Source: Methylobacterium sp. AMS5 (GTDB taxonomy: Bacteria; Pseudomonadota; Alphaproteobacteria; Rhizobiales; Beijerinckiaceae). From it: 64,000 nucleotides of DNA. The stretch is from positions 1,160,001 to 1,224,000 of the forward strand of contig NZ_CP006992.1 of assembly GCF_001542815.1 (NCBI RefSeq), given 5' to 3'. Under the pieces are notes generated by a model. It saw nothing but the letters and a program-made list of their open reading frames with translations. It searched no databases and was not told where the DNA came from. Shown one piece after another: positions 37,502 to 46,613 of the stretch. Position numbers and translations under genes: made by a program. Numbering within the stretch: position 1 is the first letter of the stretch; every line of letters starts with the position of its first letter.

Positions 37502-38358
37502 CGTTCGCCTTCATCGAGCAGCATGCGAACACCTGGCCGGTGCGTCTCATGTGCCGCGTGCTCGCAGTCTCCCCCAGCGGTTACTACGGCTGGCGGTCAC
37601 GTCCCGAGAGCGACCGGTCGGTGTCGAACCGTCAACTCCTCGACGACGTCCGGCGGATACATGCCGAGCATCATCGGCGCTATGGCTCACCTCGGGTGCA
37701 CGCGGCCTTGCGCGCAGAGGGCCGAACCGTCAGTCGCGGGCGGGTGGAGCGCCTGATGCGCCGTCAAGGCATCCGGGCTCTGGCAGGGCGTCGGTTCCGG
37801 CCCTGCACCACCGACAGCCGTCATGATCTGCCGATCGCGCCCAACCTCCTCAAACAACAGTTCTCGGCTGCCCTGCCCAACACGGTTTGGTTGGCCGATA
37901 TCACCTACCTGCCCACCGGCGAGGGCTGGCTCTATCTGGCCGCCGTTCTCGATCTCGCCACGCGAAGAATCGTCGGTTGGTCCATGCGCGACCACATGCG
38001 GACCGAGCTGACATCGGCCGCCTTGATGAGGGCCACCCAACGGCAGCGACCGGCCGCTGGGCTCATCTGTCACTCGGATCGCGGCAGCCAATACGCCGCC
38101 GAGGCCTACCGAAAGCAGCTTGCCGACATGAAGGCGACGCCCTCCATGAGCCGTACGGGCTGTTGTTACGACAATGCTCCCATGGAAAGCTTCTTCCACA
38201 CACTCAAGGTCGAACTCGTCCACCAACGACGATGGGCGACCCGGGACGAGGCCCGACGCGACCTGTTCGCCTACATCGAGGGCTACGACAATCGGCAGCG
38301 CATCCACTCAGCGCTCGGTTACATCACGCCCGAGCAAGCCGAGCGGAATGCAAGCTAA
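37498..38358 (+). CDS. IS3-family OrfB transposase
   Basis: 286 aa from GTG 37498, overlapping the OrfA stop. HTH_21 region (RRIHAEHHRRYGSPRVHAAL), then the rve integrase core with DDE residues in VWLADITYLPTGEG, LICHSDRGSQYA and DNAPMESFFHTLK. All catalytic positions are present. Mobility depends on OrfA, which looks broken here. Confidence 0.92.
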   Translation: MTFAFIEQHANTWPVRLMCRVLAVSPSGYYGWRSRPESDRSVSNRQLLDDVRRIHAEHHRRYGSPRVHAALRAEGRTVSRGRVERLMRRQGIRALAGRRFRPCTTDSRHDLPIAPNLLKQQFSAALPNTVWLADITYLPTGEGWLYLAAVLDLATRRIVGWSMRDHMRTELTSAALMRATQRQRPAAGLICHSDRGSQYAAEAYRKQLADMKATPSMSRTGCCYDNAPMESFFHTLKVELVHQRRWATRDEARRDLFAYIEGYDNRQRIHSALGYITPEQAERNAS

Positions 38359-38389
38359 ACCCCGTGTCCGCGAAAGCAGGGGAGGATCA

Positions 38390-38493
38390 ACGATTGGCTC
38401 AATCACTTCCATGGACTCCCCATCCGCTATAAGCGACGGACCGAGATCGACAAGGCTTTCATCAGCCTCACCCTCCCGCCTCATCACCATTAA
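38390..38493 (+). pseudogene. Transposase C-terminal scrap
   Basis: The reading WLNHFHGLPIRYKRRTEIDK followed by AFISLTLPPHH and a stop resembles the end of DDE transposases of the IS5/IS1182 kind. Thirty codons only, directly abutting the IS3 right end. Confidence 0.45.
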
Positions 38494-38607
38494 TCAGACA
38501 AATCGGTTCCGTTTGGCGCCCTGAATTCAGACTTTCCTCACCGGTCTGTAATATGCATCGGCGGCAACCGGCGAATTAAGACTGAATTTCATAAGACAGG
38601 TGAGACG

Positions 38608-39246
38608 ATGCATGTCGACGGTGCCACGAGCGGAGTGAGCCCTGATCGGCGTTCGGTCCTGATTGCGATGGCAGGATCCCTCCTCTGGCTGGGGACAGAC
38701 GCCATCGGGGCGGAACCCGTTCGTGTTGCTGGTGTGGCAGGCTCGTCGGTGGGTGGCGAAGTTCCCGGTCATCATCGCCTCATCGCGCAATCCGAGCCTG
38801 CGCTACTCGATCTCTGCGCGATACCGCTCGACCAAGGTGGCCCGCATGCGGCGGTCGTTCAAGGTTCCGACGATCCCCTGGGCCGCTTCAAAATCGTGGC
38901 CTCGGGCCGTGCCGGGGGGAAGGCCGTATGCGTTCGACCGATCCGGCGTGGCGGAAAGTGCGTGGCCCTGTCGAGCGATCTGCCGCCGATGTCAGAGTTC
39001 GCGACTTGCCGCCGCGTCGCGCCTGATCACCTGCGGCAGGCGCTCGCCGCTGGCGTCCTGGATGCGGCGGTCGTGAGCGAGGCGATGGCTCGCACCCTCA
39101 AGATGCAAGGACTGGTGGGCGATCCGGAAGGCGTGGTGGCGCCTGCCCTGCGCCCCTCCCGCCTGATGGTCGATGCAGTCTGGTATAGCCGCTGTCCCAA
39201 CGAGGTTGAGCGACTTAAATCCGCGTTCGATGTCTCCGTGCGTTAA
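38608..39246 (+). CDS. Exported protein, possibly substrate-binding-like, unknown function
   Basis: 212 aa with an N-terminal signal (SPDRRSVLIAMAGSLLWLGT, cleavage near AIGA-EP). The C-terminal two thirds (LRQALAAGVLDAAVVSEAMA, then VWYSRCPNEVERLKSAFD) recall periplasmic solute-binding proteins, but the length is short and no ligand motif is visible. AGGTGAG precedes the ATG. It heads the exopolysaccharide cluster and may be part of it. Function not assigned. Confidence 0.6.
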   Translation: MHVDGATSGVSPDRRSVLIAMAGSLLWLGTDAIGAEPVRVAGVAGSSVGGEVPGHHRLIAQSEPALLDLCAIPLDQGGPHAAVVQGSDDPLGRFKIVASGRAGGKAVCVRPIRRGGKCVALSSDLPPMSEFATCRRVAPDHLRQALAAGVLDAAVVSEAMARTLKMQGLVGDPEGVVAPALRPSRLMVDAVWYSRCPNEVERLKSAFDVSVR

Positions 39247-39298
39247 ATTTATTGCTACTTATGCCATTTTCTCGACAATATCAGCCTAGGATGATGAA

Positions 39299-40762
39299 GT
39301 GACAAGGCAATATTCATGGGCGGGCTGGTTGCTGGGAGGACTTGAATCACGCACCGACGCGTTATTGCGGATCCAACAGCTGCTGGTGTTGACGATCTGG
39401 CTCGTGCCGGTGAACTGGATCCTCGGCACGTCTTTGATTTGGCTCTACGCGGTCGCGCTCGCTTCTGTCGGCTCGATGAGACGGCCGTCGGGACCGGAAT
39501 ACGCCCTCCTCGGGCTCTCCGCGGCCTTGCTCCTCGGGCTTGCGGTCTCAGGCAATCCGTCCGTCGACCGCACACTCGGCTCCATCTATAACCTAACCCT
39601 GATCGGCGCGCTGATCATCATCATGAACGCGGCACGGCACCTCGCGAGGTCGAGGCCAGCCGAGCTTCAGCGCCTGTGGGCGGCGGCAATCGCACTATTC
39701 CTCGTCCAAGCTCTCTGGGCGTTCGGCATCTGGGTCGCGGTGATGAGCACCGGGATCCTCGACGCACAGGTCAAGACCCTTGTCGTCGGTGCCATTGGGG
39801 ATCTGCCCGGCGTTCTCGCAGAATATTCGCGTGCTCTCATTGTCGAGACCGATTGGACCAGTACCGGCCCGACTCTCCGGGTGAGCGGGTTCGGCCTGTA
39901 TGCGACCGAGGGGGCACTCCTCGTCGCGCTCGCCGGACTCCTCGCGGCCATCCGCCTTGCTGCGACGCGACGGCCGGTCCTCCTCATTGCTCTCGTTGAA
40001 GTTGTGACGGTGATCGCACTGGTTCTGGCGGCAAGCCGCACGACACTCCTCGGCTATGTCGCTTCGGCCGTCCTCCTCGCAGGGCTGACAGGCCGCCGTG
40101 CGTTGGTTGGTGTCCTGATTACGCTTCCCATTGCCGTGCTGGCGGTGGGCGCCACACTCCATTACGGACCAGCCGCCCTGAGCGAGGCGTTCACCGCCCT
40201 GAACAGCAGCCGCGCCGGGTCCTCCGACACCCGCTTCCTCTCCTACACGCTCGCCATCGACATGGTGATGCAGGAAAATCCCCTGACGGGACTCGGCATC
40301 AAGCCCCGCGACCCGTCCCTCCTCGAGATCCCGATCGGCTCACACTCCTCGTTCATCTCAATGTTCACGAAAGGCGGCTTCGTCGCACTTTCCCTGTTTA
40401 CAGCTTTTTATGGGATCATCATCGCTCGGATGATCGGCGTACAGCAGCGGCTGCTGTTGTCCGGTCCAGGCGACCCCATCCAGGGTCGGCGTGTGGCGTT
40501 GATTTATCTGTCGCGCGCTGTGTTCGTCATCCTGGTCTGGTGGACGACTGAGGATTTCGACGCGCCGGCACAGGCCGTGCTCGTGACCGCGATCTGCCTT
40601 GGGACGTTCTGGGGGCTCAGCGAGTCGACGCAGCCGGAAACGCGGCTGCCCTGGGGCCGCGGCACAGCGCGGGTGCGCATCTTGCCGAGGACGACGGATC
40701 AAACGGGCAGGCTGCAAGGTCACGTGCCAGCGCTGCACAGCCCCGTGTCGGACGCCAGATGA
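39299..40762 (+). CDS. O-antigen ligase / Wzy-type polysaccharide polymerase
   Basis: 487 aa, about eleven membrane helices in the first 430 residues (LLVLTIWLVPVNWILGTSLI, YALLGLSAALLLGLAVSG, VEVVTVIALVLAASRTTLLG). A long periplasmic loop precedes the Wzy_C-type segment (TRFLSYTLAIDMVMQENPLT, LGIKP). Such proteins join repeat units or ligate chains on the periplasmic face. The start is GTG. The last codons overlap the next gene by 4 nt (ATGA). With wzx- and wzz-like neighbours, a Wzy polymerase for a secreted polysaccharide is the likeliest role. The polar C-terminal tail of about 55 residues is unusual. Confidence 0.82.
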   Translation: MTRQYSWAGWLLGGLESRTDALLRIQQLLVLTIWLVPVNWILGTSLIWLYAVALASVGSMRRPSGPEYALLGLSAALLLGLAVSGNPSVDRTLGSIYNLTLIGALIIIMNAARHLARSRPAELQRLWAAAIALFLVQALWAFGIWVAVMSTGILDAQVKTLVVGAIGDLPGVLAEYSRALIVETDWTSTGPTLRVSGFGLYATEGALLVALAGLLAAIRLAATRRPVLLIALVEVVTVIALVLAASRTTLLGYVASAVLLAGLTGRRALVGVLITLPIAVLAVGATLHYGPAALSEAFTALNSSRAGSSDTRFLSYTLAIDMVMQENPLTGLGIKPRDPSLLEIPIGSHSSFISMFTKGGFVALSLFTAFYGIIIARMIGVQQRLLLSGPGDPIQGRRVALIYLSRAVFVILVWWTTEDFDAPAQAVLVTAICLGTFWGLSESTQPETRLPWGRGTARVRILPRTTDQTGRLQGHVPALHSPVSDAR

Positions 40763-43065
40763 GGGGATTGAAAATGGCCCTGAATGACACACCGATGGCG
40801 CCTGCGACCGGCACCTTCGAGGATCCTCCCTTCAGCCGCGCCGTCTCTGAGGTTGTGGCGGCGATTCGGCACAATCTCGGTCTGGTTGCGCTGGTGGTCG
40901 CGCTGGCGCTGGCGCTCGGGGCCAGCACGATCCTCGCCTTCCCCCGTACCTATACAGCGACGGGCCAGATCACCATCGACCCCCGTGGTTTGCAGGTCGT
41001 TCAGAACGACCTCACCCCGCGGGGTACGACAAGCGAGGCTCAGGCCGTACTGGTCGACACGGAGACGAGAGTTCTCGTCTCAGACATCGTTTTGAGCACC
41101 GTCGTCGCATCTGAGCGCCTGTCCGACGATCCGGAATTTCTCGGCCAGACGAAACTGCTCAATCAGATCCGCGCGGCATTGTTCGGACCAAAGGTGCAGA
41201 GCGCGGAGCAACGCCGCCTCGCCGCATTGGAAGAGCTGAACCGGCGAACCCGCATCCTGCGCCCGAGTGGAACCTTCGCTGTCCAGATCTCGGTCACGAC
41301 GTCTGACCCGCGGAAGTCGGCACAACTCGTCAACGCGATCGTGTCCAGCTACATCGAGGCGAAGGGAGAGCAGCGCAAGGACGCGGCGCGCCGCGCTGCG
41401 GACGGACTGGATGCCCGCCTGGGCGACTTGCGCGACCGAGTCGCCGACGCCGAGGGCAAGGTCGAGGCGTTCAAGCGCAAAAACAACATCGTCACGCAGG
41501 ACGGCCGCCTCAACAACGATCAACAGTTGAGCGAAGCCACGAGCCAACTCGTTGCGGCCCGCTACATCCTCAACGAGCGCCAGGCGCGGTACGCGCAGGT
41601 CGAGAAAGCCCTGAGGATCGGAGCAGCGACCGACGATCTGCCTGACGCCCTGAAGTCGGCGGCGATCACCCAGCTGCGCCTTCAGTACGCGGACAGCCTC
41701 CGCCAAATGAACTCCATCCGCAACACGCTCGGCGACCGCCATCCGGAGGTGGGCAACCAGCGGGCACAGCTCCAGGCGATCCGGTCGCAGATCAACGCAG
41801 AACTCCAGCGTATTGCGAGCTCGCTGTCCAAGGAGGTGGACCAAGGCAAGGAGAACGAGCGACGGTTGCAGCGGGGGGTTGACCGTATTGTCCAGGACAA
41901 CGCGCGGATCGGCGATTCACTCGTGCGTTTGCGGGAGCTTGAGCGCGCGGCCCAGACGCAAAGGAGCATCTACGAGGCGTTCCTGACCCGGTCCCGCGAA
42001 CTCGTGGCGCAAGAGGATATCGACACCTCCAACATCACCGTTATCTCGCCGGCGACCATACCGCTGGAGCCAAGCGGTGCGTCTCCACTGGTCATCATGG
42101 CGGTCGCCGGTGCTCTGGGCCTCAGCGTCGCGGCTGCCCTCGCGGTGCTCCGAGCCAGGATGAGGGGCTGCATCCGGACACCGAACGATCTGGCGGAGCG
42201 CATCGGTCTTCGAGTCCTGACCTGCCTGCCAGTCTTCCGCCTGCATCGACGGAACAGAGGGGCGTCCATGGTCGAACTCTACGATAGCAGGAGCACGCCG
42301 GGACGCGAGGCAATCTTGGGCCTGGGAGCGCTCTTGGACGTCGTGCCAGGCCTGGGTGAGAGGACCAAGCCCAGCGTCGTCGCGGTGATGTCGGCGGAGG
42401 CGGATGCCGGGTGCAGCACGGTAGCACTCAACCTCAGTCTTGCCTTCGCGCACGACGGCTGGCGCACGCTCTTGATTGACGCCAATCATCGTGACGCGAG
42501 GCTGACGGGGATCCTGAGCCCCGGCGAGACATCCGGCCTCGACAAGGTTGTTACGAGGCGCATCCCGCTTGAGCGCGCAGCAAGGGACGTCCAAGGCTAT
42601 CCTATTGCCTTCCTGGGCGTATCGCCATCGTGGGATGGCGCTCTCCAGTTCGAGCCCCGGGCCCTCGCGCATACCCTGGTCGATCCAGCCGTCGACCGGT
42701 ACGACGTCCTCGTCGTCGATTGTGGCGAGGCCAGCGGGCATCCCGGCCTCCGAGGCCTCGCCGGTATCGCTGACGGGATCCTGCTGACGGTTCGGAGCGG
42801 CGCGACGCATGTGCGGTCGTTGCAGACCCTGCACGGGCTCCTGGGGCCGGCTGTCGAGAAGGTGCTCGGGGCCGTGTTGCTCATCGGCGAGCGGGCGGCA
42901 GGTACGCCGTTGGTGCCGGGGCGACCTCTGCCGCTGCAGAATGCAGGGCAGGCCACCCGGTGGCCGCGTTGGCGCACCGCCCGGGCGGAGTGGCAAAGGG
43001 CGCTGAGCCCCTCCTCCGCGGGTGCGTCCGGCGGCCCGCTCAAGTCTGCCCACGATCAGGGCTGA
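40759..43065 (+). CDS. Wzz/Wzc-like polysaccharide co-polymerase with degenerate kinase domain
   Basis: 768 aa (ATG 40774 is an alternative). A first membrane helix near residues 38-58, a long periplasmic coiled-coil domain with the GNVR-like segment, a second helix near 445-465, then a cytoplasmic BY-kinase-type domain. In that domain the Walker A motif, normally GxxGxGKST, reads SAEADAGCSTVALN: the nucleotide-binding Lys is Cys. Walker A' is LLIDANHRD and Walker B VLVVDCGEA. The C-terminus has no Tyr cluster. The protein probably sets chain length or gates export, but is unlikely to be an active tyrosine kinase. It is coupled to the polymerase gene by overlap and to the deacetylase by a 2-nt gap. 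Confidence 0.88.
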   Translation: MRGLKMALNDTPMAPATGTFEDPPFSRAVSEVVAAIRHNLGLVALVVALALALGASTILAFPRTYTATGQITIDPRGLQVVQNDLTPRGTTSEAQAVLVDTETRVLVSDIVLSTVVASERLSDDPEFLGQTKLLNQIRAALFGPKVQSAEQRRLAALEELNRRTRILRPSGTFAVQISVTTSDPRKSAQLVNAIVSSYIEAKGEQRKDAARRAADGLDARLGDLRDRVADAEGKVEAFKRKNNIVTQDGRLNNDQQLSEATSQLVAARYILNERQARYAQVEKALRIGAATDDLPDALKSAAITQLRLQYADSLRQMNSIRNTLGDRHPEVGNQRAQLQAIRSQINAELQRIASSLSKEVDQGKENERRLQRGVDRIVQDNARIGDSLVRLRELERAAQTQRSIYEAFLTRSRELVAQEDIDTSNITVISPATIPLEPSGASPLVIMAVAGALGLSVAAALAVLRARMRGCIRTPNDLAERIGLRVLTCLPVFRLHRRNRGASMVELYDSRSTPGREAILGLGALLDVVPGLGERTKPSVVAVMSAEADAGCSTVALNLSLAFAHDGWRTLLIDANHRDARLTGILSPGETSGLDKVVTRRIPLERAARDVQGYPIAFLGVSPSWDGALQFEPRALAHTLVDPAVDRYDVLVVDCGEASGHPGLRGLAGIADGILLTVRSGATHVRSLQTLHGLLGPAVEKVLGAVLLIGERAAGTPLVPGRPLPLQNAGQATRWPRWRTARAEWQRALSPSSAGASGGPLKSAHDQG

Positions 43066-43067
43066 CG

Positions 43068-43844
43068 ATGGATCGCGGACCGTACCGCCACCCCTGGCTG
43101 CGCCTTGGCCGGCTGGCTGCTCTGCTGGCCCAGCCGCGCGTCGGCGTGCTGACGGCCGAACGCCCGCTCGTCTCATTCACCTTCGACGACATTCCCGACA
43201 GCGCTGCGTCGGTCGGCGCGGCGATCCTCGAGGCGAATGGGGTGGCCGGCACGTTCTACATTGCTTCGGGCTGGCTCGATCGAAGCTTCGGTCCATGGCG
43301 ATTCGCGGATCAAGCGGCACTTTCTCGGCTCCTCGACCGAGGTCACGAGATTGGCTGCCACACGCGCTCGCACCCGGACGTGCAGCGCGTCGCGCCTGAC
43401 GCCCTTGCGGCCGAACTGGACGGCAATGCGGCCTCCCTCGCGACGATCGATAGCCGGATCTCGCTGAAGAACTTTGCCTATCCATTCGGGGGGACCGGGA
43501 TAGGCCAGAAGAAGATCATCGCCGCGCGCTTCCGCTCCGGGCGCGGCACGCGGGCCGGCTTGAACGTCGGCAACGTCGACATGGCTCAGCTCCGCGCCGT
43601 CAGCCTGTACGATCAGAACTTCCCGCCGGGTCGGCTCTCCGATCTCTTGGCCGAAACCGTCCGGCGCCGGGCGTGGCTGATCTTCTACACCCATGATGTC
43701 GGTTCGCCTGCGAGCGACCAGGGCACGTCGCGCCGCCTGCTGGCCGAGGCCGTCAATGCAAGTCTGCGCGCTGGCTGCGATGTCGTGACCATCGACCGAG
43801 CCATCGATCTGGCCATCGACCCGGCTCGTCGCGGTGCAGGATAG
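43068..43844 (+). CDS. Polysaccharide deacetylase (NodB / CE4)
   Basis: 258 aa from ATG 43068; the longer upstream frame overlaps the previous gene and is rejected. CE4 motifs: catalytic/metal D40-D41 in FTFDDIPDS, H98 and H102 in HTRSHPD, FAYPFGG, and the late FYTHDVG. Such enzymes remove N- or O-acetyl groups from polysaccharides. No signal peptide is evident, so the site of action is unclear. Packed between the Wzz-like and beta-helix genes, it probably modifies the exopolysaccharide made here. Confidence 0.9.
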   Translation: MDRGPYRHPWLRLGRLAALLAQPRVGVLTAERPLVSFTFDDIPDSAASVGAAILEANGVAGTFYIASGWLDRSFGPWRFADQAALSRLLDRGHEIGCHTRSHPDVQRVAPDALAAELDGNAASLATIDSRISLKNFAYPFGGTGIGQKKIIAARFRSGRGTRAGLNVGNVDMAQLRAVSLYDQNFPPGRLSDLLAETVRRRAWLIFYTHDVGSPASDQGTSRRLLAEAVNASLRAGCDVVTIDRAIDLAIDPARRGAG

Positions 43845-43848
43845 GGCG

Positions 43849-45186
43849 ATGCTGGAGATGCGCGACCTCTCGGTTCCGGCGCGGGGCCGGGACGATACTG
43901 CCGCACTGCAGGCCGGGCTCAACCGGGCCGAGGGCGCTGGCCTGCGGCTCGAAGCCCGAACCTACAAAATCAGCGACACCCTCCTGATCCCCAGCGGGAC
44001 GATCCTCGACGGCGCGGGGGCTGTTCTGCACAGCACGGCGGATGATCGCCCGATCCTCGCCTCCCGAGCCTATGCCGGACCCGCGCCACTGCGTGGGCGC
44101 ACCCGGATCACGCGGCTGCGGCTCGAAGGAACCGGGCGCGGCCCCGGCCAGCATGGCGTGGTCCTGCTAGATTACTGGTCGGAGATTGCGGAGGTTGAGG
44201 TGGCGACGGTCGGCGGACGCGGGATCGTCCTCGCCGACCGGGACGCCGCCGACCGCGCGCCGACCGGCACGCTGGTCGAGAACCGCGTGAGAGACTGCGC
44301 CGTGCGCGGATCGGGCCGGGCCGGGATCTGGGCCGGGGACGTCGCCAACGGACGCCTCACCGACGGTCTGATCCGCGATTGCATCATCGCCCTGGCCGAA
44401 GACGCGCGAGAGCCCGCCCTGATGATTGGGCATGCAGCCGGATGGACGATCGATGGGATCCACACCTACGGAGGGCGCCCGGAGCGCGCAGTCGATCTGC
44501 ACCAAGCTTACTTTACGAGCTTGACCAACCTCTATGTCGAGAGCTTCGCCCAGGCCGCTGTCACTTTGGCCGCCGTCCAGACCAGCGTGACCCTGTCGAA
44601 CCTGAACCTCGTCGCCGGCGAGGTTGAGACGGAAGCGGCCTTTCTGGAGCTGTCTGCTCACCGCGACTTCCCAACCCCGCGTGTGCTCGTCTCCAACGTC
44701 GCGCTCTGGCGTGAGCGTGGCAAGCCGATGGACGCCGTACGGATCGCCGATACCCGGCTGATCCTCGACGGCGGCCCCGTTCTCGTCCTCGGCCCCGGCG
44801 CGTCCGGCGTCCGCCGGGCTGGCCTGCCGGGTGCGGACACGTCCGGTGGCTTCGGTTCCCGCTCCGTCCCGTTTGCCGGCCGCGCCCCCCAGAGCCTTGT
44901 GATCGCGACTGCCGACCGTACCGAGGCATTCCAGGCCTCTGTCGTCGTTGTGGTGATCGGGCGGGCCACGGACGGCGCGATCGTGACACGGTGGATGGCG
45001 CTGGCAAGCTGGGGGCGATTGCACCCCGGCGATCCGCTGCCGCAAGCCGACCTGCTTCCGGTCCTCGCGCCCGAAGGCTTCATCGCGCCGCCACGACTCA
45101 AGATCGCGACGGAGTCCGGGAGGCTGGTCCTGAAGCTCGTCTTCACTGCCGCCGCATCGGGGCCGGGCCACGTCGCCGTTGCCTAG
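43849..45186 (+). CDS. Right-handed beta-helix protein (pectate-lyase-3 superfamily)
   Basis: 445 aa from ATG 43849, 4 nt after the deacetylase stop. The N-terminus (DDTAALQAGLNRAEGAGLRL, then TLLIPSGTILDGAGAVLH) is the opening of pectate-lyase-3/glycosyl-hydrolase-28-like helices. Successive coils follow (GIWAGDVANGRLTDGLIRDC, LTNLYVESFAQAAVTLAAV). Proteins of this kind in exopolysaccharide clusters cut or epimerise the chain. No catalytic residue can be assigned and no signal peptide is evident. The final 100 residues look like a separate beta domain. Confidence 0.75.
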   Translation: MLEMRDLSVPARGRDDTAALQAGLNRAEGAGLRLEARTYKISDTLLIPSGTILDGAGAVLHSTADDRPILASRAYAGPAPLRGRTRITRLRLEGTGRGPGQHGVVLLDYWSEIAEVEVATVGGRGIVLADRDAADRAPTGTLVENRVRDCAVRGSGRAGIWAGDVANGRLTDGLIRDCIIALAEDAREPALMIGHAAGWTIDGIHTYGGRPERAVDLHQAYFTSLTNLYVESFAQAAVTLAAVQTSVTLSNLNLVAGEVETEAAFLELSAHRDFPTPRVLVSNVALWRERGKPMDAVRIADTRLILDGGPVLVLGPGASGVRRAGLPGADTSGGFGSRSVPFAGRAPQSLVIATADRTEAFQASVVVVVIGRATDGAIVTRWMALASWGRLHPGDPLPQADLLPVLAPEGFIAPPRLKIATESGRLVLKLVFTAAASGPGHVAVA

Positions 45187-45350
45187 AGTTGTCCCCGATC
45201 GTGCTGTGATAGGGGGCTCCAAGCCCTTGTTTTGACGCGTTTTCTCGCGCCGAACCGGCCTCCACCTCGACGGACAGCGCTCTCATCGCGCAGGCGGTCC
45301 CCGGAACGCGCACCAGAGCGACAGCCATCGCGACCCGGGAGGCGTGACAC

Positions 45351-46613
45351 TCATCGGACGGGATTGAGCAGCCTCAACGCAGCACACAGCGAGAGCCCGT
45401 ACAGGACGCTCCAGATGATGTCGAGTGCAGCGGGCCACGCTGTGAAGTCCGGAAGGCTGGTGATCACGACGGACAGGCCGATCATCTGTGCCAGGAGCAG
45501 CAGAATCGCGACGAAGGTGAAGACCTGCATCCTGTCCGCGGCGAAGAAGAGTTCGGCGTGATAGACGAGACCGATCCGCGCCATCGGCAGAACCCAGCAG
45601 GCCGAGAACCACGGGTACGCGGCCACCACGTTCTGACCCAGCAGCGTCGGGCGAAGCGAGAGCACCAGCAGGGCGCCGACGAATAGCATGAAACTGCCGA
45701 TGCAGATGCTGACCTCGCAGACCACGCGGAGCGAGAGATTGCTCAGATCGGCTGGACGCTGGATCAGCCGCCGTACGATGAGGGGAAAAGCTGCTCTGAC
45801 AGGAACATTGGCGAGGTCGATGACCTTCATGCTGAGCGCGTAGACACCCGCGGCCTTCTGGTCGGCCAGGACGATGACAAGGATCTTGTCGAACTCCGTC
45901 CCTAGAGCTTGGATGAGGCGAACGGCTTCGAACGCAATCGACTGCCACAAGCGGCGCTTCAGGACGCTGTTGCGCCAGAGAAGCCGGCCGCGCGGCGCGA
46001 GCGCGGCCGCGAGAACCATGACCGAGACGTTCCCGGCGAGATAGACCCAAGCCCAGCTGTTCAGGTCGTGTGCACCCGACAGCCACAGCACCCCAACCGC
46101 GGCGGTGCGCGCGGCGGGTACGGCGAGAACGAGAGTCGAGGCCGTCGCGAAGCGGCCCAGTGCGGTGAAGAGCTGTACGATCGCATCGACGTAACGGATG
46201 CACAGCACTTCCGAGAACACGACAGCGAGGAAAGGCCCTAAGGCGATGTATCGGTCGAAAAAGGCGACATAGACGATCAGTCCGAGTGCCGTGGCGAGTG
46301 GTATTGTCGCAAGCACGTAGACATGAAGCGTCGTGAGATAGAAGCCGAGCCGCCTTCGCTGCGTCGTAGCCACGCGGAAAAGGGGCGCGACGAAGCCGAA
46401 CGAGCCGCCGCAACTGAGGATGATTGCAGCCGATACACAAGCGGCGAACGTTCCGTAATCAGGCAGCGTCAGGGTATTGACGAGAAGCGCAAAATACAGG
46501 GCTTGCACGGCGACCCGGCCGAGCGAGCCGGAGGCGAGCTTGAGGTATAGGGCCGTCGCCCTCCGCAGGCGCCGACCCACGGTCGATGCAGGGGCGTGCA
46601 GCAGGATGGTCAA
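45351..46613 (-). CDS. Wzx-like polysaccharide flippase
   Basis: 420 aa from TTG 46613, which overlaps the stop of the glycosyltransferase upstream (TTGA). The much longer upstream frame is a shadow of that gene. About twelve membrane helices (VQALYFALLVNTLTLPDYGT, AACVSAAIILSCGGSFGFVA, LFVGALLVLSLRPTLLGQNV). Such MOP-type proteins move lipid-linked repeat units across the inner membrane. It is convergent with the deacetylase/beta-helix genes and forms a minus-strand run with the GT2 gene. Confidence 0.85.
   Translation of the reverse strand: MTILLHAPASTVGRRLRRATALYLKLASGSLGRVAVQALYFALLVNTLTLPDYGTFAACVSAAIILSCGGSFGFVAPLFRVATTQRRRLGFYLTTLHVYVLATIPLATALGLIVYVAFFDRYIALGPFLAVVFSEVLCIRYVDAIVQLFTALGRFATASTLVLAVPAARTAAVGVLWLSGAHDLNSWAWVYLAGNVSVMVLAAALAPRGRLLWRNSVLKRRLWQSIAFEAVRLIQALGTEFDKILVIVLADQKAAGVYALSMKVIDLANVPVRAAFPLIVRRLIQRPADLSNLSLRVVCEVSICIGSFMLFVGALLVLSLRPTLLGQNVVAAYPWFSACWVLPMARIGLVYHAELFFAADRMQVFTFVAILLLLAQMIGLSVVITSLPDFTAWPAALDIIWSVLYGLSLCAALRLLNPVR

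Larger units (their letters stand above)
37115..38389. mobile_element. IS3-family insertion sequence in tpsA1
   Basis: Inverted ends TGATCCTCCCCCGCTTTC (37115) and GAAAGCAGGGGAGGATCA (ending 38389) bound 1275 bp with orfA and orfB. I see no matching target duplication, and tpsA sequence does not resume on the right, where another transposase fragment begins. Insertion was therefore followed by deletion or came from recombination between elements. Confidence 0.88.

Noticed and set aside
42960..43067. Longer start for the deacetylase
   Set aside because: It overlaps the end of the Wzz-like gene and has no conserved sequence. The ATG at 43068 follows the stop closely.
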